This document shows, in pieces, positions 8,434 through 18,428 of a stretch of 64,000 nt of DNA (within the stretch, counting starts at the first letter, position 1; every line of letters starts with the position of its first letter). Below the pieces are notes generated by a model. The model saw nothing but the letters and a program-made list of their open reading frames with translations, was not told the DNA's origin and did no database searches. Where the stretch lies: positions 96,391 through 160,390 of the forward strand of contig JBHGBD010000008.1 in NCBI GenBank assembly GCA_041946825.1, written 5' to 3'. The stretch is from CAZTHM01 sp041946825. Lineage in GTDB: Bacteria; Acidobacteriota; Terriglobia; UBA7540. The position numbers and the translations under genes are program-made.

Positions 8434-10698
8434 CTATTCAAACTGTTGACGGTACTGTTCGCACAGGGAACTGTTCTGGCCGCAAAGCGTGCGAAACTCG
8501 CGCGTCGCGTCGGCGCGGTCACCCAAGTTTAGGTAAGTCAGGGCCAGGCTGAGGCGCGCCTCAGCGAAGTCCGCCTTCATCTTGAGCGCCTTCCGGTAAT
8601 GCTCCACGGCGTCCTTAAACCGGCCGACATTTGCGAGCGCCGTTCCGAAGTATTGCTCCAGCCGGGGGTCCTCCTGTCCGAGGCTCTCGGCACGGCTCAA
8701 GGGGCCCAGGGACTCCTGGTATCGCTTGAGATCGACGAGCGTGATTCCCAGCTCCTGCTGAGAAAGCGCGTAGTCGAGATTTTCTTCGATGGCCTTCAGG
8801 AAATAGCGACAAGCTGCCTCGTTGTTTTTCTCCAATCGCGCCAGTACTCCCAGATCGAAATAGGCGGTGAGGTTGTGGGGATTTTGGCGGACCGCCAGTT
8901 CGAGCCACGGTTTTGCCTTTGCGGCGTCCCCTTCGTCACGAAGGTGAAGATATGCCAATCCCATGATTGCCTGCTCGAAATTGGGGTTGAGCTTCAAGCA
9001 GGCGAGGTAGCTGCGTTCAGCGTCGTTCCATCGGCGCGCCTGAGCGAAATTTTCGGCCTGCAGGAATGGAACCAGGTAAAAGTCCGGCTCTTCGCTCGCG
9101 AGGGTCGCGAGGAGTGCATTGGCTTCTTCGCGTCGCCCGGACGAGCTCAAAAGGCGCGCGCGCTGGGTTGCCTTGTATAACTTCAGGCGGTCTTTGGGGT
9201 CAGGTAGCGGCTCGCCGGAGGAAGAGTGGAGAGGGGCCGAATAAGCAAAGTAACCCAGCGATTTTAGTTTCTCGACGCTTTCCGGCGACAGGGGCGGGCC
9301 CGCCAACGCCGCCTGCGTCGAACTATAACGTCGCTCTACGCCCGTTAGCTGCTCGCGCAGGGAGGCAGCCAGCGCGGAGTTCTCGCCGTAAAGATTGCGC
9401 ATTTCCTGGGGATCTTGGTCAATTTCGTAAAGCTCGGGGTGGGGAGCTTGAATGTACTTATACCGGTCAGTAGTAAGGCAAGCCAGTTCGCTCCAGCCGA
9501 AGGAGTCGCGCGGGTAGTACGTTTCGGAATAGACGGGGCGCGCGGCTGCACCTCCTTTTCCCAGGATGTCGGAAGCCAGGCTGGTTCCCTGAAACTGCCT
9601 GCTGAGGCCATCGCGAAGGTGCAGCAGGTCGAGGACGGTGGGTGCCACGTCGATCGTCCCCACCAGCCGGCGTACTACGCGAGGCGCCCCCTCTCCTCGC
9701 GGCAGTTTGAAGATGAGCGGAACGTGCAAAGTCGAGTTGTAGATGAAGAAGCCGTGCTCGTCTTCGCCGTGCTCGCCCAGCGACTCTCCGTGATCGGCCA
9801 GCAGGACGATGAGGGTGCGATCGTAGAGGCCGCTTTTGCGAAGAAAATCAAATAGCCGTGCCAACTGGCTGTCCGCGAAGGCCACTTCGCCGTCGTACAG
9901 GCGCCCGGCGTACTGGCTGCGGAAAGGCTCGGGAGGATCATAAGGACTGTGGGGATCGTAGAGATGCAGCCAGACGAAAAACGGGGTCGCAGCACCTCGA
10001 CGGGCGCGAGCCTGGAACCAGTTCAGTATGTGTCCAACGGTTTCGTCGGCACGGCGCTCGACATCCTGGGAGCTGCGCAACGCACTCTGCCGCGGGCCTA
10101 ACCGGTCATCATACGTCTGGAAGCCGCGGTTCAAGCCCCAGCTCGAATCCAGCACGAAGGAGCTTACGAAGGCCGCCGTGTCGTAGCCGTGACGTCTAAA
10201 GGCCTCCGGCAACAGCCCGACACTCCGGGGGAGGCTGGGACTCGTATAGTGGCGGGTCCCGTTGTACATAGGATAAGTTCCGGACAGGATAACCGCATGT
10301 GAGGGGAAGGTGATAGGAACCTGCGACAAGGCGTTTTCAAACCGGGCGCCTTGTGCGGCCAGGCTATCCATAGCAGGGGTTCGGACGCTGCGGGCCCCGT
10401 AACAGCCCAGCCGGTCCCAGCGCAGCGTGTCGATGGTAATAAGCAAAACCGGCGTGGCGTCATGCGTGGGCGCCGAATCGCTTGGCGAGAGGCTGGAGCT
10501 ACCGCAGAACAAAGCGAGCAGGATGGTGCCCCAGATCGTCAGACGGCGTGGATACCGGGATGCCGCCGGGGGCGATGATGGCGCGACGAATTGCGCGCCT
10601 GGCCGGAAGCGGGGCTGCGGCCGGCTCCGGCTCTCGACAGTGGTGACAGTTTCTTGATCCGAGATTCCCGACTTCAACACCAGTTTGGCTAAGTCCAT
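8434..10698 (-). CDS. Sulfatase-superfamily hydrolase fused to a TPR domain
   Basis: 754 residues from the ATG at 10698 (ribosome site GAGGAAG; the longer frame to 11088 would overlap the divergent TPR gene). A hydrophobic segment (LTIWGTILLALFCGSSS) anchors or exports it. Residues about 90-430 are an alkaline phosphatase/sulfatase fold: metal-binding ITIDTLRWD, LLADHGESLGEHGEDEHG, HVPLI. The formylglycine motif C/S-x-P-x-R is absent; the equivalent site reads TFPSH, so it cannot be a standard FGly sulfatase. The C-terminal half is a series of TPRs (for example AYFDLGVLARLEKNNEAACR). Sulfatase-TPR fusions are frequent in Acidobacteriota. It is divergent from the TPR gene at 11022 across a 320-base shared upstream region. 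Confidence 0.75.
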   Translation of the reverse strand: MDLAKLVLKSGISDQETVTTVESRSRPQPRFRPGAQFVAPSSPPAASRYPRRLTIWGTILLALFCGSSSLSPSDSAPTHDATPVLLITIDTLRWDRLGCYGARSVRTPAMDSLAAQGARFENALSQVPITFPSHAVILSGTYPMYNGTRHYTSPSLPRSVGLLPEAFRRHGYDTAAFVSSFVLDSSWGLNRGFQTYDDRLGPRQSALRSSQDVERRADETVGHILNWFQARARRGAATPFFVWLHLYDPHSPYDPPEPFRSQYAGRLYDGEVAFADSQLARLFDFLRKSGLYDRTLIVLLADHGESLGEHGEDEHGFFIYNSTLHVPLIFKLPRGEGAPRVVRRLVGTIDVAPTVLDLLHLRDGLSRQFQGTSLASDILGKGGAAARPVYSETYYPRDSFGWSELACLTTDRYKYIQAPHPELYEIDQDPQEMRNLYGENSALAASLREQLTGVERRYSSTQAALAGPPLSPESVEKLKSLGYFAYSAPLHSSSGEPLPDPKDRLKLYKATQRARLLSSSGRREEANALLATLASEEPDFYLVPFLQAENFAQARRWNDAERSYLACLKLNPNFEQAIMGLAYLHLRDEGDAAKAKPWLELAVRQNPHNLTAYFDLGVLARLEKNNEAACRYFLKAIEENLDYALSQQELGITLVDLKRYQESLGPLSRAESLGQEDPRLEQYFGTALANVGRFKDAVEHYRKALKMKADFAEARLSLALTYLNLGDRADATREFRTLCGQNSSLCEQYRQQFE

Positions 10699-11021
10699 AC
10701 GCGGGCTTCCTCTTAGCCTTGACCTCGGATCGCCCTGGCCACCGTTAGAGTTCAGAGACGACACCCGGAGGAACCGCTTCACTTCGTGGAGGCTCCGTAC
10801 CATCCACAATCCTGGTGAATCGTTCTTGGAAGCGCCTGACCGGGCAGCCCTATTTACTTCCCCAAACGCGGCGAGCATAGCATGGGCAAGCGCCGAGAGT
10901 CCACTTTCGGGCCGTTGCAGCGCCAGATAGCTCTGCGGGGTAGAGTGGCTTATACTTGTCGGTGGAATCCCGGGATACAATCCGGGAAATTGCGCCTTTG
11001 CCTCTTCCTCCTGTTTGGGCG

Positions 11022-12533
11022 ATGCTGTACACAAAACGTGTTTCGCGCACGCAAGCCGTCGTCGCCGTGTTGTTGTTCTCGTTCTCACAGGTCGCCGCAG
11101 CGCGCTCTGACGACAAGGCGGAGTCTGTCGCCCGCCTGAATTCCGCGGGTTTGGAGCTTCTGAACCAAGGGCGAGTCAAGGAAGCAGTGGAAAGATTCCG
11201 CCAGGCGCTGGATCGCGACCCGGAGAATGTCGCATGCCTCGCCAACCTCGGTGTGGCATTAATGAGACAAGGGGATCCTGCCGGGGCCGTGGAGGTACTT
11301 CAGCGAGCGACTCAGCGGCAGCCCAACGACCCTCGCCTCTTCAGCAACCTGGCAGCGGCCTTGGGCGCCGCCGGCCGGCCCCGCGAGGCTGTTGCGCAAA
11401 TGAAAAAGGCGTGCTCCCTCGCTCCTCATGATGCCGCCCTTCACCGGAATCTGGGTGTTCTGCTGGCGGGCGAAGGGGAAAGCCAGGACGCTGAAAACCA
11501 ACTGCAGCTTGCGATCCGTCTGGATCCCGCTGATATCGAGGCCCACCGATCCCTGGCCCGCCTGTTGATCCGGGAGGGACGCGGCCTGCTGGCCTTCCCG
11601 GAGTACCGGACTGCGCTGCGTTACGCGCCGAAGGACGCCGGCCTGCACTTTGAACTGGGCAAGCTGTACCAAGCCCACCGCAAATTTCCGGAGGCTGAGG
11701 CAGAGCTACGCACAGCCATCAAGCTTCGGGATAACGACCCGGATTACCACGCAGCACTGGGCAATCTCGCGCTTCAGTCCGGCGACCTGGCTACGGCTGA
11801 AACTGCACTTCGCCGAGCTATCGAATTGCGTCCAACCTTGGGCGATGCGCATCGTGACCTGGGTGTCGTCCTGCACAGACAGGGACGGCTTGAGGAGGCG
11901 ATTGTCGAGTTGCGCCGCGCGGCGGAATTGCTTCCCGCTGACCGAGAGATCCATTTCGTGCTCGGGCAAGCCCTGCAAAGAGCAGGGAAAAAGGACGAAG
12001 CGGCACAGGAGACCTTGCTCTTCCGGCAGCAAAGCAAGAGTGTTGCTGACAAAACTCTCGCCAGTACTTACGTTGAAGAGGGTGCCAAGCTTCTCCAGGC
12101 TGCCCGCGTCGAAGAAGCCACGACGAAGTTACAACAGGCCCTCCGCCTCGACCCTGAGAATCCGCTCGCTGCGCATTATTATGGCGTCGCGCTGCTTCTC
12201 CAGAACAAGCCCAACGAGGCCATAGACCGGTTCCACGCTGTCTTGCGGTCTATGCCCAATCACCCCGACACGCTCTTTTTCCTGGGTCGGGCATACCTTG
12301 CGGTCGATCGACCTGAGGATGCCGCAGCATGTTTGCGGAAGTTGATTGTGCTGCGTCCGGAGAATCCCTACGTTCGCAATGTGCTGGGCGTCGCCCTCGC
12401 CAGGATCCGGGATTGGTCAAACGCCGCCGCAGAATTCAAAAACGCGTTGCGGATGGAGCCCGGCAATGCGGTTTTCGAAGGCAACCTCGCTTGTATCGAA
12501 AACCAACTGCAAGGTTGCACGTTAACCCCGTAG
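11022..12533 (+). CDS. Exported tetratricopeptide-repeat protein
   Basis: 503 residues from the ATG at 11022, which starts a signal peptide (LYTKRVSRTQAVVAVLLFSF...VAAA); a TTG at 10956 is possible but less likely. From residue about 35 to the end it is built of roughly a dozen 34-residue TPRs (repeated N.G..L...G....A...F..AL...P). It has no enzymatic domain. TPR arrays in the periplasm scaffold complexes, often with secretion or outer-membrane machinery. It is divergently transcribed from the sulfatase-TPR gene, suggesting shared control. It ends 30 bases before the repeat element at 12566-12737. Confidence 0.8.
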   Translation: MLYTKRVSRTQAVVAVLLFSFSQVAAARSDDKAESVARLNSAGLELLNQGRVKEAVERFRQALDRDPENVACLANLGVALMRQGDPAGAVEVLQRATQRQPNDPRLFSNLAAALGAAGRPREAVAQMKKACSLAPHDAALHRNLGVLLAGEGESQDAENQLQLAIRLDPADIEAHRSLARLLIREGRGLLAFPEYRTALRYAPKDAGLHFELGKLYQAHRKFPEAEAELRTAIKLRDNDPDYHAALGNLALQSGDLATAETALRRAIELRPTLGDAHRDLGVVLHRQGRLEEAIVELRRAAELLPADREIHFVLGQALQRAGKKDEAAQETLLFRQQSKSVADKTLASTYVEEGAKLLQAARVEEATTKLQQALRLDPENPLAAHYYGVALLLQNKPNEAIDRFHAVLRSMPNHPDTLFFLGRAYLAVDRPEDAAACLRKLIVLRPENPYVRNVLGVALARIRDWSNAAAEFKNALRMEPGNAVFEGNLACIENQLQGCTLTP

Positions 12534-12565
12534 CGAACTTGCCGAATTGACGCCCAAACCATTTG

Positions 12566-12737
12566 TCTAGAAGTTGCTGCAAAACCCGGTTTAATCCCTT
12601 GTCAGGGCACCGCTTCAGCCGCTGAGGGGCAGCCAGGCACCTCAGGGGCTAAAGCCCGCTCTTTCTCCGACCTGTTTCGGTCCCGATAAATCGGGGCCCT
12701 GACGATACTTGCGCAAGGTTTTGCAACGGCCTCTAGA
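12566..12737. repeat. MITE/REP-like intergenic element with terminal inverted repeats
   Basis: A 172-base segment bounded by imperfect inverted repeats of about 21 bases: TCTAGAAGTTGCTGCAAAAC at the left and the complement of 12717-12737 at the right, 17 of 21 positions matching. Inside are a GGGGCTAAAGCCC palindrome (about 12643-12656) and CCCGATAAATCGGG (about 12682-12695), both typical of repeat families in GC-rich genomes. Its right end overlaps the TAG stop of the TonB receptor gene. It separates two convergent genes and may double as a bidirectional terminator. Confidence 0.6.
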
Positions 12738-15700
12738 AATATAGCTTTCCTCCGAGTTGTCCGATGCGCGAAGCGTTCCCGGCTGAAAAAACTCCCCCAA
12801 ACGCGCTGGGGCCGGCATTGAAATTGCCCACCACATTGTTGTTGCCATAGAACTGCGCGTGGTTGAACGCGTTGAAGAACTCGGCCCGAAACTCCAATCG
12901 AACGTTTTCCCTTATACGGGTGTCCTTCATTATGGCCAGATTCCAGTTATTGACTCCGGGTCCGTGGAAGAATCTCCGGTTGGCGTTGCCTTGGCCGCCG
13001 AAGGGTTCCGCGGCGAACAGCTCCGGGTTGAAATAGGGATTCACCAGGGCTCCTGTGTTGGGATCAATATACTGCTTCCTCGGGTCCTTGTTGATGTAGA
13101 TGGGTCCTCCTCCCAGGAACATGGGTTCATCCGTGTAGGACTGTTGCGGGCTATTGCGCCCATTCCCCCGCAGCGAATAATCATTCGTCTGATAGATGCT
13201 GACCGGAGCTCCGGTTGTAAATGTCGTGACCCCTGCTACCTTCCATCCCCTCGTCAGCCGATTGTTCGCACGGAAGAGCCTGTCGAACGGAAGTTCGTAC
13301 GTGTAGCTGGCCGAGAAGATGTGCGTGATGTCGAACTGCGAGAGGGCGCGGTAAATGTTCGGGTCCAAGCCCTGGATAATCTGGTCACCAAATCCCGAGC
13401 CGGTATCCAAGGATTTGCTGAAAACGTAACTGAAGAGGTATGCCGCACGCCCCGTGGTGCGACGCAGTGTGACCTGGGCGGAGTGGTAGGCCGAGTTACC
13501 CGCCATAATCTGCGCCCCGAGACCCGAGAAGCTCTCACTAAAGGGGTGGCGGACAAGGACCTGTCCTCCGGTCGCCGGGTAGAAGAACCCGGTTTCGTTT
13601 CCGGGCCCGCAAACATTGGTGCCATCGACGACACCCGGGATCCCACGATCGATGGCTTGCTGCGACCCCGCGACCGCGCTCAGGCTGTAGCAGAGCGCCG
13701 GGTCGGCACCATTCTTGTTGGTATTCAAAACCAGGTGGTGGCCGAACGTTCCCACGTAAGCCAGGCTCAGGAGCGTGTTGGGTGTCAACTGCCGCTGGAT
13801 GGAAACGTTGATATGCTCGGCGTAGGGGCTCGGATCGTTGGGGTAGGGCTGCCTCCCCGAAAACGGCAGGTAGGGCGACCAGTCGATGTTGGTGTCCCCC
13901 GCCTTGTGCACGGGAAGAGGAAAGGGATTGGTGAAATTCTCTCCCGTGAGTTTGCTAATGAAGGGTGTACTAAACAAAGGCGGGAACTGACTTGGGTAGT
14001 ACAACGAGTAGGGGGCGGCCGCAAAATTGAAAGTGTTCGCCCCTTCGATGTTTGTGTAGTAGGTGCCAAATCCTATCCGAATACTGCTCTTGCCCGCATC
14101 ACCAAAGAGAGTGTGCAAGAAGCCGCTCGCGAAGTTGGGAGAATAGACCAAACCCAGGCGAGGGCCGAAGTTGTTCCAGCGCGGATTGATGAAGTACCTG
14201 GGAATGCCGGGGTCTCCAGGGAAACAATACCCCTCGGGGGCCGTTGGGAAGATTTTCGACTGGCACCCCAACTGAATGTCAGGGTTCCTATTGAGTCTGT
14301 CGGCCCAGAAGGGAGTTGTTTCCCATCGGACCCCGTAGTTGAGGGTCAGATTGGATCTGACGCGCCAACTGTCCTCGCCGTAGACCCCAATATAGAAGTT
14401 CCGCAGGTTAAGAGCCGCCGGGGCGCCCTGGGCGAAATAGTCCGGAGCGCCAATCAGCATGTTCGCAAGGTCGTTTCCGGTCTCCGTACTACTACTGAAT
14501 GTAAAAAATGAGTTGCCGCCATTGTTGACCTGGGCAATGGGGACGTGGTCCCAGTGGTAATTGCCGCCGAATTTCAAGGTATGGGTTCCCACAATCCTCG
14601 TGAAATCGTCCTGGAGTTGGTACGTTTCTGCGTCCTGGACGCGCTCCACCACATATTGTCCCAGCCCAAAGTGGTCGAACCCCAGCCAGGGCCAATTCTG
14701 AGCGTCGGGGCCTTCTAACTGATAGATGCCCCCCTGGTCGGGCGGAGCGAAGCCGATTTCCTGGAGGGTTGGCCCCTTCGTTCCTGGCTTGCCGTTATCA
14801 TTGTGGTTGCGCATATAGCTGGCAGTGAATTGGTTCACGGAATTACTGCCGAAGTTAGTGGTCACACCGAACGTGAACAGTTGCGCTTTGCCTACGGTCT
14901 GAATCGGAAAACCCGGAAACGTGCTGGCGGCAAACGGACCATAGGGCTGGTTGTTCGTCCAAGGGTCATAGTGCCAATAGCCTGAAATCATGCCAAATCG
15001 GGTGTTGCCATCGATCCGGATGCCGACCTTGTCATCATTCAGCGTCGCCGGAAATCCCGACGTGGAATAAAACAAGCCCTGGTTGGCATCAGGGATAAGC
15101 GCCACGGCGTTCGCGCTGGGAGTGTCCCAAGCGGACTGAGGAATCATGAAGTTGGGAAAGACACATTCGGTGTTATCGGCGCAGGGGTTCGCGGGAGTCG
15201 GAAAGTAGTGCTCGCCCGCGGATACCGGATACCCGAGCCGCGAGGAGAGGACACCGGCAAAATATGCGCTGCTGACAGTATTTGTACTCGGGTTATCGGC
15301 CTCATTGGCCGCGATGTTCGCCGCCTGGTCGGTGAAGTCCCCATTTTTGTTGGGAACCGACGGAACGAGTTGTTGTCCCGTATCTACGCCCACCACTTGG
15401 CGCGTCCCCTGGTAATCGGCAAAAAAGAACAGCTTGTTACGGAGGATCGGGCCGCCACCCGTCCCGCCAAACTGGTTCTGGTGAAGAACGCCGCGGTCGG
15501 GGGAGTAAAAGTATCGGCTATCGAAGTCCGAATTGCGCACGAACTCGAAGGCGCTACCGTGAAACTGGTTGGTGCCGGATTTGGTGACAACGTTGACCTG
15601 ACCCCCGTTATAGTTGCCGTATTCGGCCCCGGCGTTAGTGAGGATGATCCGAAACTCCGAAATCGAGTCGAGGTTGGGGATAACGGTAGTGCCCCCTCCA

Positions 15701-16449
15701 TTTCCCTCGACCGTGTTGGCTCCATTCACCATGAAACCGTTCTGTTCGCCCCTCTGCCCGCTCATCACCAGCACCCCGTTGTTGAGAGAATTCGAAGGTG
15801 ACAGTGTGCCGTACTGGGACAGATTGAAAGGCACCACGCCCGGCTGAAGGGCCAGAAGATCGGTATAGGCCCGGCCGTTGAGCGGTAAGTTCTCCATCTC
15901 CGTGCTGCTAATCACTTCGCCGTTCTGAGTCGTTCGCGTGTCCACTTGTGCGGCTTCAGCGGTTACAGTGACTTCTTGTTTTTCGGCTCCCACTTGCAGG
16001 GTGGGATCGACACGCAGGGCGGTATCGACGTCGATGACCAGGCCGGTTTGGCGAAATGTCACAAAACCAGACTTCTCAAAACTGACGTCGTAATGACCGA
16101 CGGGCAAGGCCGGAAAGTTATAGAAACCCACCGAATCAGTCTCGGCCGTCTGAACGATACCTGTCCCGGTGTTCAGGACCTTGACGCTCACACCAGGGAT
16201 GACGGCTCCAGACGCATCTCTCACAATCCCCGAAATACTTCCCGTCACCACAGCCATCAGAGCCGGAGGGCTGACCGATGTCAGTAATGCGACGAACAGC
16301 ACGCACGGCGCTACTCTGAAAGCCATTCTTGCCCAGCCCGAATCCGACCTGAGTCCTGGTGGACAGAGGACGGATACGAACTTACGTGCAAACGTCAGAT
16401 TCGTTCCAATCCACGCCGACGACCCCGTCACAGATTGTTCGTGCTTCAT
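12733..16449 (-). CDS. Oar-like TonB-dependent outer-membrane receptor
   Basis: 1238 residues from the ATG at 16449, preceded by AAAGGAGGA with eight bases of spacing. A hydrophobic signal lies at about residues 45-68. Then comes a carboxypeptidase-regulatory-like beta domain (GSISGIVRDASGAVIPGVSV...YDVSFEKSGF), a plug region (VTVTAEAAQVDT; ENLPLNGRAYTDLLALQPGV) and a large outer-membrane beta-barrel ending in an aromatic (KLYF). This is the Oar/acidobacterial family, used to import large oligosaccharides or similar substrates with TonB energy; the exact ligand is unknown. A long upstream region (16450-17048) carries a candidate promoter. The stop codon lies inside the repeat element at 12566-12737. 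Confidence 0.9.
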   Translation of the reverse strand: MKHEQSVTGSSAWIGTNLTFARKFVSVLCPPGLRSDSGWARMAFRVAPCVLFVALLTSVSPPALMAVVTGSISGIVRDASGAVIPGVSVKVLNTGTGIVQTAETDSVGFYNFPALPVGHYDVSFEKSGFVTFRQTGLVIDVDTALRVDPTLQVGAEKQEVTVTAEAAQVDTRTTQNGEVISSTEMENLPLNGRAYTDLLALQPGVVPFNLSQYGTLSPSNSLNNGVLVMSGQRGEQNGFMVNGANTVEGNGGGTTVIPNLDSISEFRIILTNAGAEYGNYNGGQVNVVTKSGTNQFHGSAFEFVRNSDFDSRYFYSPDRGVLHQNQFGGTGGGPILRNKLFFFADYQGTRQVVGVDTGQQLVPSVPNKNGDFTDQAANIAANEADNPSTNTVSSAYFAGVLSSRLGYPVSAGEHYFPTPANPCADNTECVFPNFMIPQSAWDTPSANAVALIPDANQGLFYSTSGFPATLNDDKVGIRIDGNTRFGMISGYWHYDPWTNNQPYGPFAASTFPGFPIQTVGKAQLFTFGVTTNFGSNSVNQFTASYMRNHNDNGKPGTKGPTLQEIGFAPPDQGGIYQLEGPDAQNWPWLGFDHFGLGQYVVERVQDAETYQLQDDFTRIVGTHTLKFGGNYHWDHVPIAQVNNGGNSFFTFSSSTETGNDLANMLIGAPDYFAQGAPAALNLRNFYIGVYGEDSWRVRSNLTLNYGVRWETTPFWADRLNRNPDIQLGCQSKIFPTAPEGYCFPGDPGIPRYFINPRWNNFGPRLGLVYSPNFASGFLHTLFGDAGKSSIRIGFGTYYTNIEGANTFNFAAAPYSLYYPSQFPPLFSTPFISKLTGENFTNPFPLPVHKAGDTNIDWSPYLPFSGRQPYPNDPSPYAEHINVSIQRQLTPNTLLSLAYVGTFGHHLVLNTNKNGADPALCYSLSAVAGSQQAIDRGIPGVVDGTNVCGPGNETGFFYPATGGQVLVRHPFSESFSGLGAQIMAGNSAYHSAQVTLRRTTGRAAYLFSYVFSKSLDTGSGFGDQIIQGLDPNIYRALSQFDITHIFSASYTYELPFDRLFRANNRLTRGWKVAGVTTFTTGAPVSIYQTNDYSLRGNGRNSPQQSYTDEPMFLGGGPIYINKDPRKQYIDPNTGALVNPYFNPELFAAEPFGGQGNANRRFFHGPGVNNWNLAIMKDTRIRENVRLEFRAEFFNAFNHAQFYGNNNVVGNFNAGPSAFGGVFSAGNASRIGQLGGKLYF

Positions 16450-17048
16450 ACGATCCGTCCTCCTTTGTAGCAAGCCGGGGATCCCGGCTGTTTGGCCGCT
16501 CAATCTGAAATGATCTCACTCTGCTCCGTGCCCGCAGGGGAGGCACCTGGGAGCCCCCGAACGGAGAAGGCCCCCGAAAGGATTGCCACTTGACTACGGC
16601 TTTCTAGAGGCGCTGATTTGGCCTCTCATCGCCAAGCATCAATTCCTCGAATCTAGAGCCCTGACCCGCTCCAACGCATGCATTACGTTAATGGGAAGGG
16701 GTGCCACCCCGATTGACCAGAGGAAGCGCGAAGTCCGACACAGTGGAGGACTTGATTCATAACTGCTCTAGCACCCCAAGAATGTGATACCTGATAGCAC
16801 CCGAATCTGCCGTTGTCAAGTGCTATTCCGATAGGTGTCAATTCTGTTTGGAGGTGCCCCACCTGACTTCACCCGCGCTGAAACTGCTATTTGAGGTTTT
16901 TCTTGAGCTGTAGATCTTACCTGTTTTGGGCCCTAATCCGCGCTAGGTTCTGAGGTCCTGGGAAAGAGTGAACCATGAGTCAGGAATCTATAGGAGAGGA
17001 AGGAGGCTTCCCCCGGTCGGTCTTAATTCGATGGGCGGTCCGGCTGAA
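16450..17048. other. Intergenic region upstream of the TonB receptor
   Basis: No gene is visible. The region carries the ribosome site of the TonB receptor at its left edge and a candidate sigma-70-type promoter at 16791-16819 pointing toward the receptor, leaving a leader of about 340 bases. Short motifs such as TCTAGAGGCGCTGA near 16603 resemble the ends of the repeat at 12566-12737, but no complete second copy is seen. Confidence 0.5.
16791..16819 (-). promoter_or_regulatory. Candidate promoter for the TonB receptor gene
   Basis: On the minus strand, TTGACA (16819-16814), 17 bases of spacing and TATCAG (16796-16791). The -35 is perfect and the -10 only partly matches the consensus. It is about 340 bases upstream of the receptor start. 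Confidence 0.3.
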
Positions 17049-18419
17049 TCAAAAATCCAGTAGCACCCCGTCCCGGTCCGGGCGCTTGGAGGCGCGGACG
17101 AGGTAAACAAAAACCGCCGTTGCCACGCAGGGAATCACCGACGCTGCAATCACGATGGGCTGGAAAGAGAAGCGGTCGCTGATGCGCCCGATCAGGTACG
17201 TGGAGATCAGAGTTCCGATGCCAGCGCCCGTTCCCCCCAGTCCGCTGACCGAAGCCACGGCGCGACTTTGGAAAGCATCCGCCGGCAGCGACAGAAACAT
17301 GGTCGAACAAGCCGAGTAAGCCAGGGAGGCGTAACCGAACAGACCCACGAGCAAAACGTAGTTCGACGTGAATGCCGCGCCAATAAGAACCAGCATGCTC
17401 GGTCCGAAAATGAGCAGGACGCTGCGCCGCGAACGGCCCACGGGCCAGCCACGAGAAATCCAGAAACTCGACAGAGCGCCGCCGAGAAAGTTCCCGAGGT
17501 CGGCCGCCACAAATGGTAACCAGAACCCCAGGATGCTCTGCTCGAGCTTAAAGCCTCGACTCACCAGGTAGATCGCGAACCACTCCGACATGAGATACCA
17601 ATAAGGGTCAAGGAGAAAGCGCCCCAGGATGATCCCCCACGTCTGGCGGTAGCGCAGCAATCGTCCCCAGCCAACGGAGGCGAGCTCTCCCGAAGTGGCG
17701 GTGTGGCGCTCGCGTCCCTGCTGAATATAGGCAAGCTCCTGGGGGGAGAGGCGCGGGTGAACTTCGGGGGAATGATAGAGGGATCGCCAGACGAGCAACC
17801 ACAAGAACCCCAACGAGCCGGTGATCAAGAAGACGAGGCGCCAACTGTGAAAAGTCCGGTAAGCGAAAAGGACCAGGAATGGCGCGACGGCGCCGCCCAC
17901 CGAGGAGCCGCTGTCAAAAAGGGCCACCGCCCAGCCGCGCTCTTTGTCAGGAAACCATTCGGAGACGGCTTTCGTGGCCCCCGGCCAGTTGGGTCCCTCA
18001 CCGACCCCCAGCAGAAATCGAAACACGCTGAAACTTGCCAGACCCTGGGCCGTGGAGGTCAGAGTTGCCACGATCGAATAAAACGCCACGGTGAGGGAGA
18101 GGCCCTTGCGGGTTCCCAGCCAGTCCAAAATCCGCCCGCCCACCGCCTGCATGATCGTGTAGGCAACGCGAAAGGCGATCAGAATCAAGGCGAAGTCAGT
18201 GTTGGTCCACCCATGTTCGACTTTCAGAATGGGCGCCAGCACGTTCAAGGATTGCCGGTCAATGAAGTTGATTACGGTGGAGGCAAAGAGGGCTCCACCG
18301 ATCCACCAGCGAAGCCGCCGGATCGGCTGAAGCCTCCGCCTTCGGTCGCGCGGCTCATCGCCGTGAGAGTGGAGTGGGTTTTGGATCGGCGTGCCCACGC
18401 GCAGGATGTTCGCGCCCAA
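17049..18419 (-). CDS. MFS transporter, anion:cation symporter type (hexuronate/glucarate-like)
   Basis: 456 residues with about 12 predicted membrane helices. Typical family features: NFIDRQSLNVLAPILK in helix 1, the loop motif GGRILDWLGTRKG, and FRFLLGVGEGPNWPGATKAVSEWF, which resembles ExuT/GarP-like transporters for hexuronates and aldarates. The best start is a TTG at 18419, only nine bases after the stop of the aminotransferase gene; a GTG at 18398 is an alternative and there is no ATG before helix 1. The tight spacing makes an operon with the upstream DegT-type enzyme likely, suggesting uptake of a sugar acid or related compound. Confidence 0.8.
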   Translation of the reverse strand: MGANILRVGTPIQNPLHSHGDEPRDRRRRLQPIRRLRWWIGGALFASTVINFIDRQSLNVLAPILKVEHGWTNTDFALILIAFRVAYTIMQAVGGRILDWLGTRKGLSLTVAFYSIVATLTSTAQGLASFSVFRFLLGVGEGPNWPGATKAVSEWFPDKERGWAVALFDSGSSVGGAVAPFLVLFAYRTFHSWRLVFLITGSLGFLWLLVWRSLYHSPEVHPRLSPQELAYIQQGRERHTATSGELASVGWGRLLRYRQTWGIILGRFLLDPYWYLMSEWFAIYLVSRGFKLEQSILGFWLPFVAADLGNFLGGALSSFWISRGWPVGRSRRSVLLIFGPSMLVLIGAAFTSNYVLLVGLFGYASLAYSACSTMFLSLPADAFQSRAVASVSGLGGTGAGIGTLISTYLIGRISDRFSFQPIVIAASVIPCVATAVFVYLVRASKRPDRDGVLLDF

Positions 18420-18428
18420 AGGCCGGCG

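Noticed and set aside
12859..14511. 550-codon plus-strand reading frame
   Set aside because: It lies wholly antisense to the TonB receptor, whose family identity, ribosome site and length are clear; the frame's residues (rich in V/G/R) show no domain.
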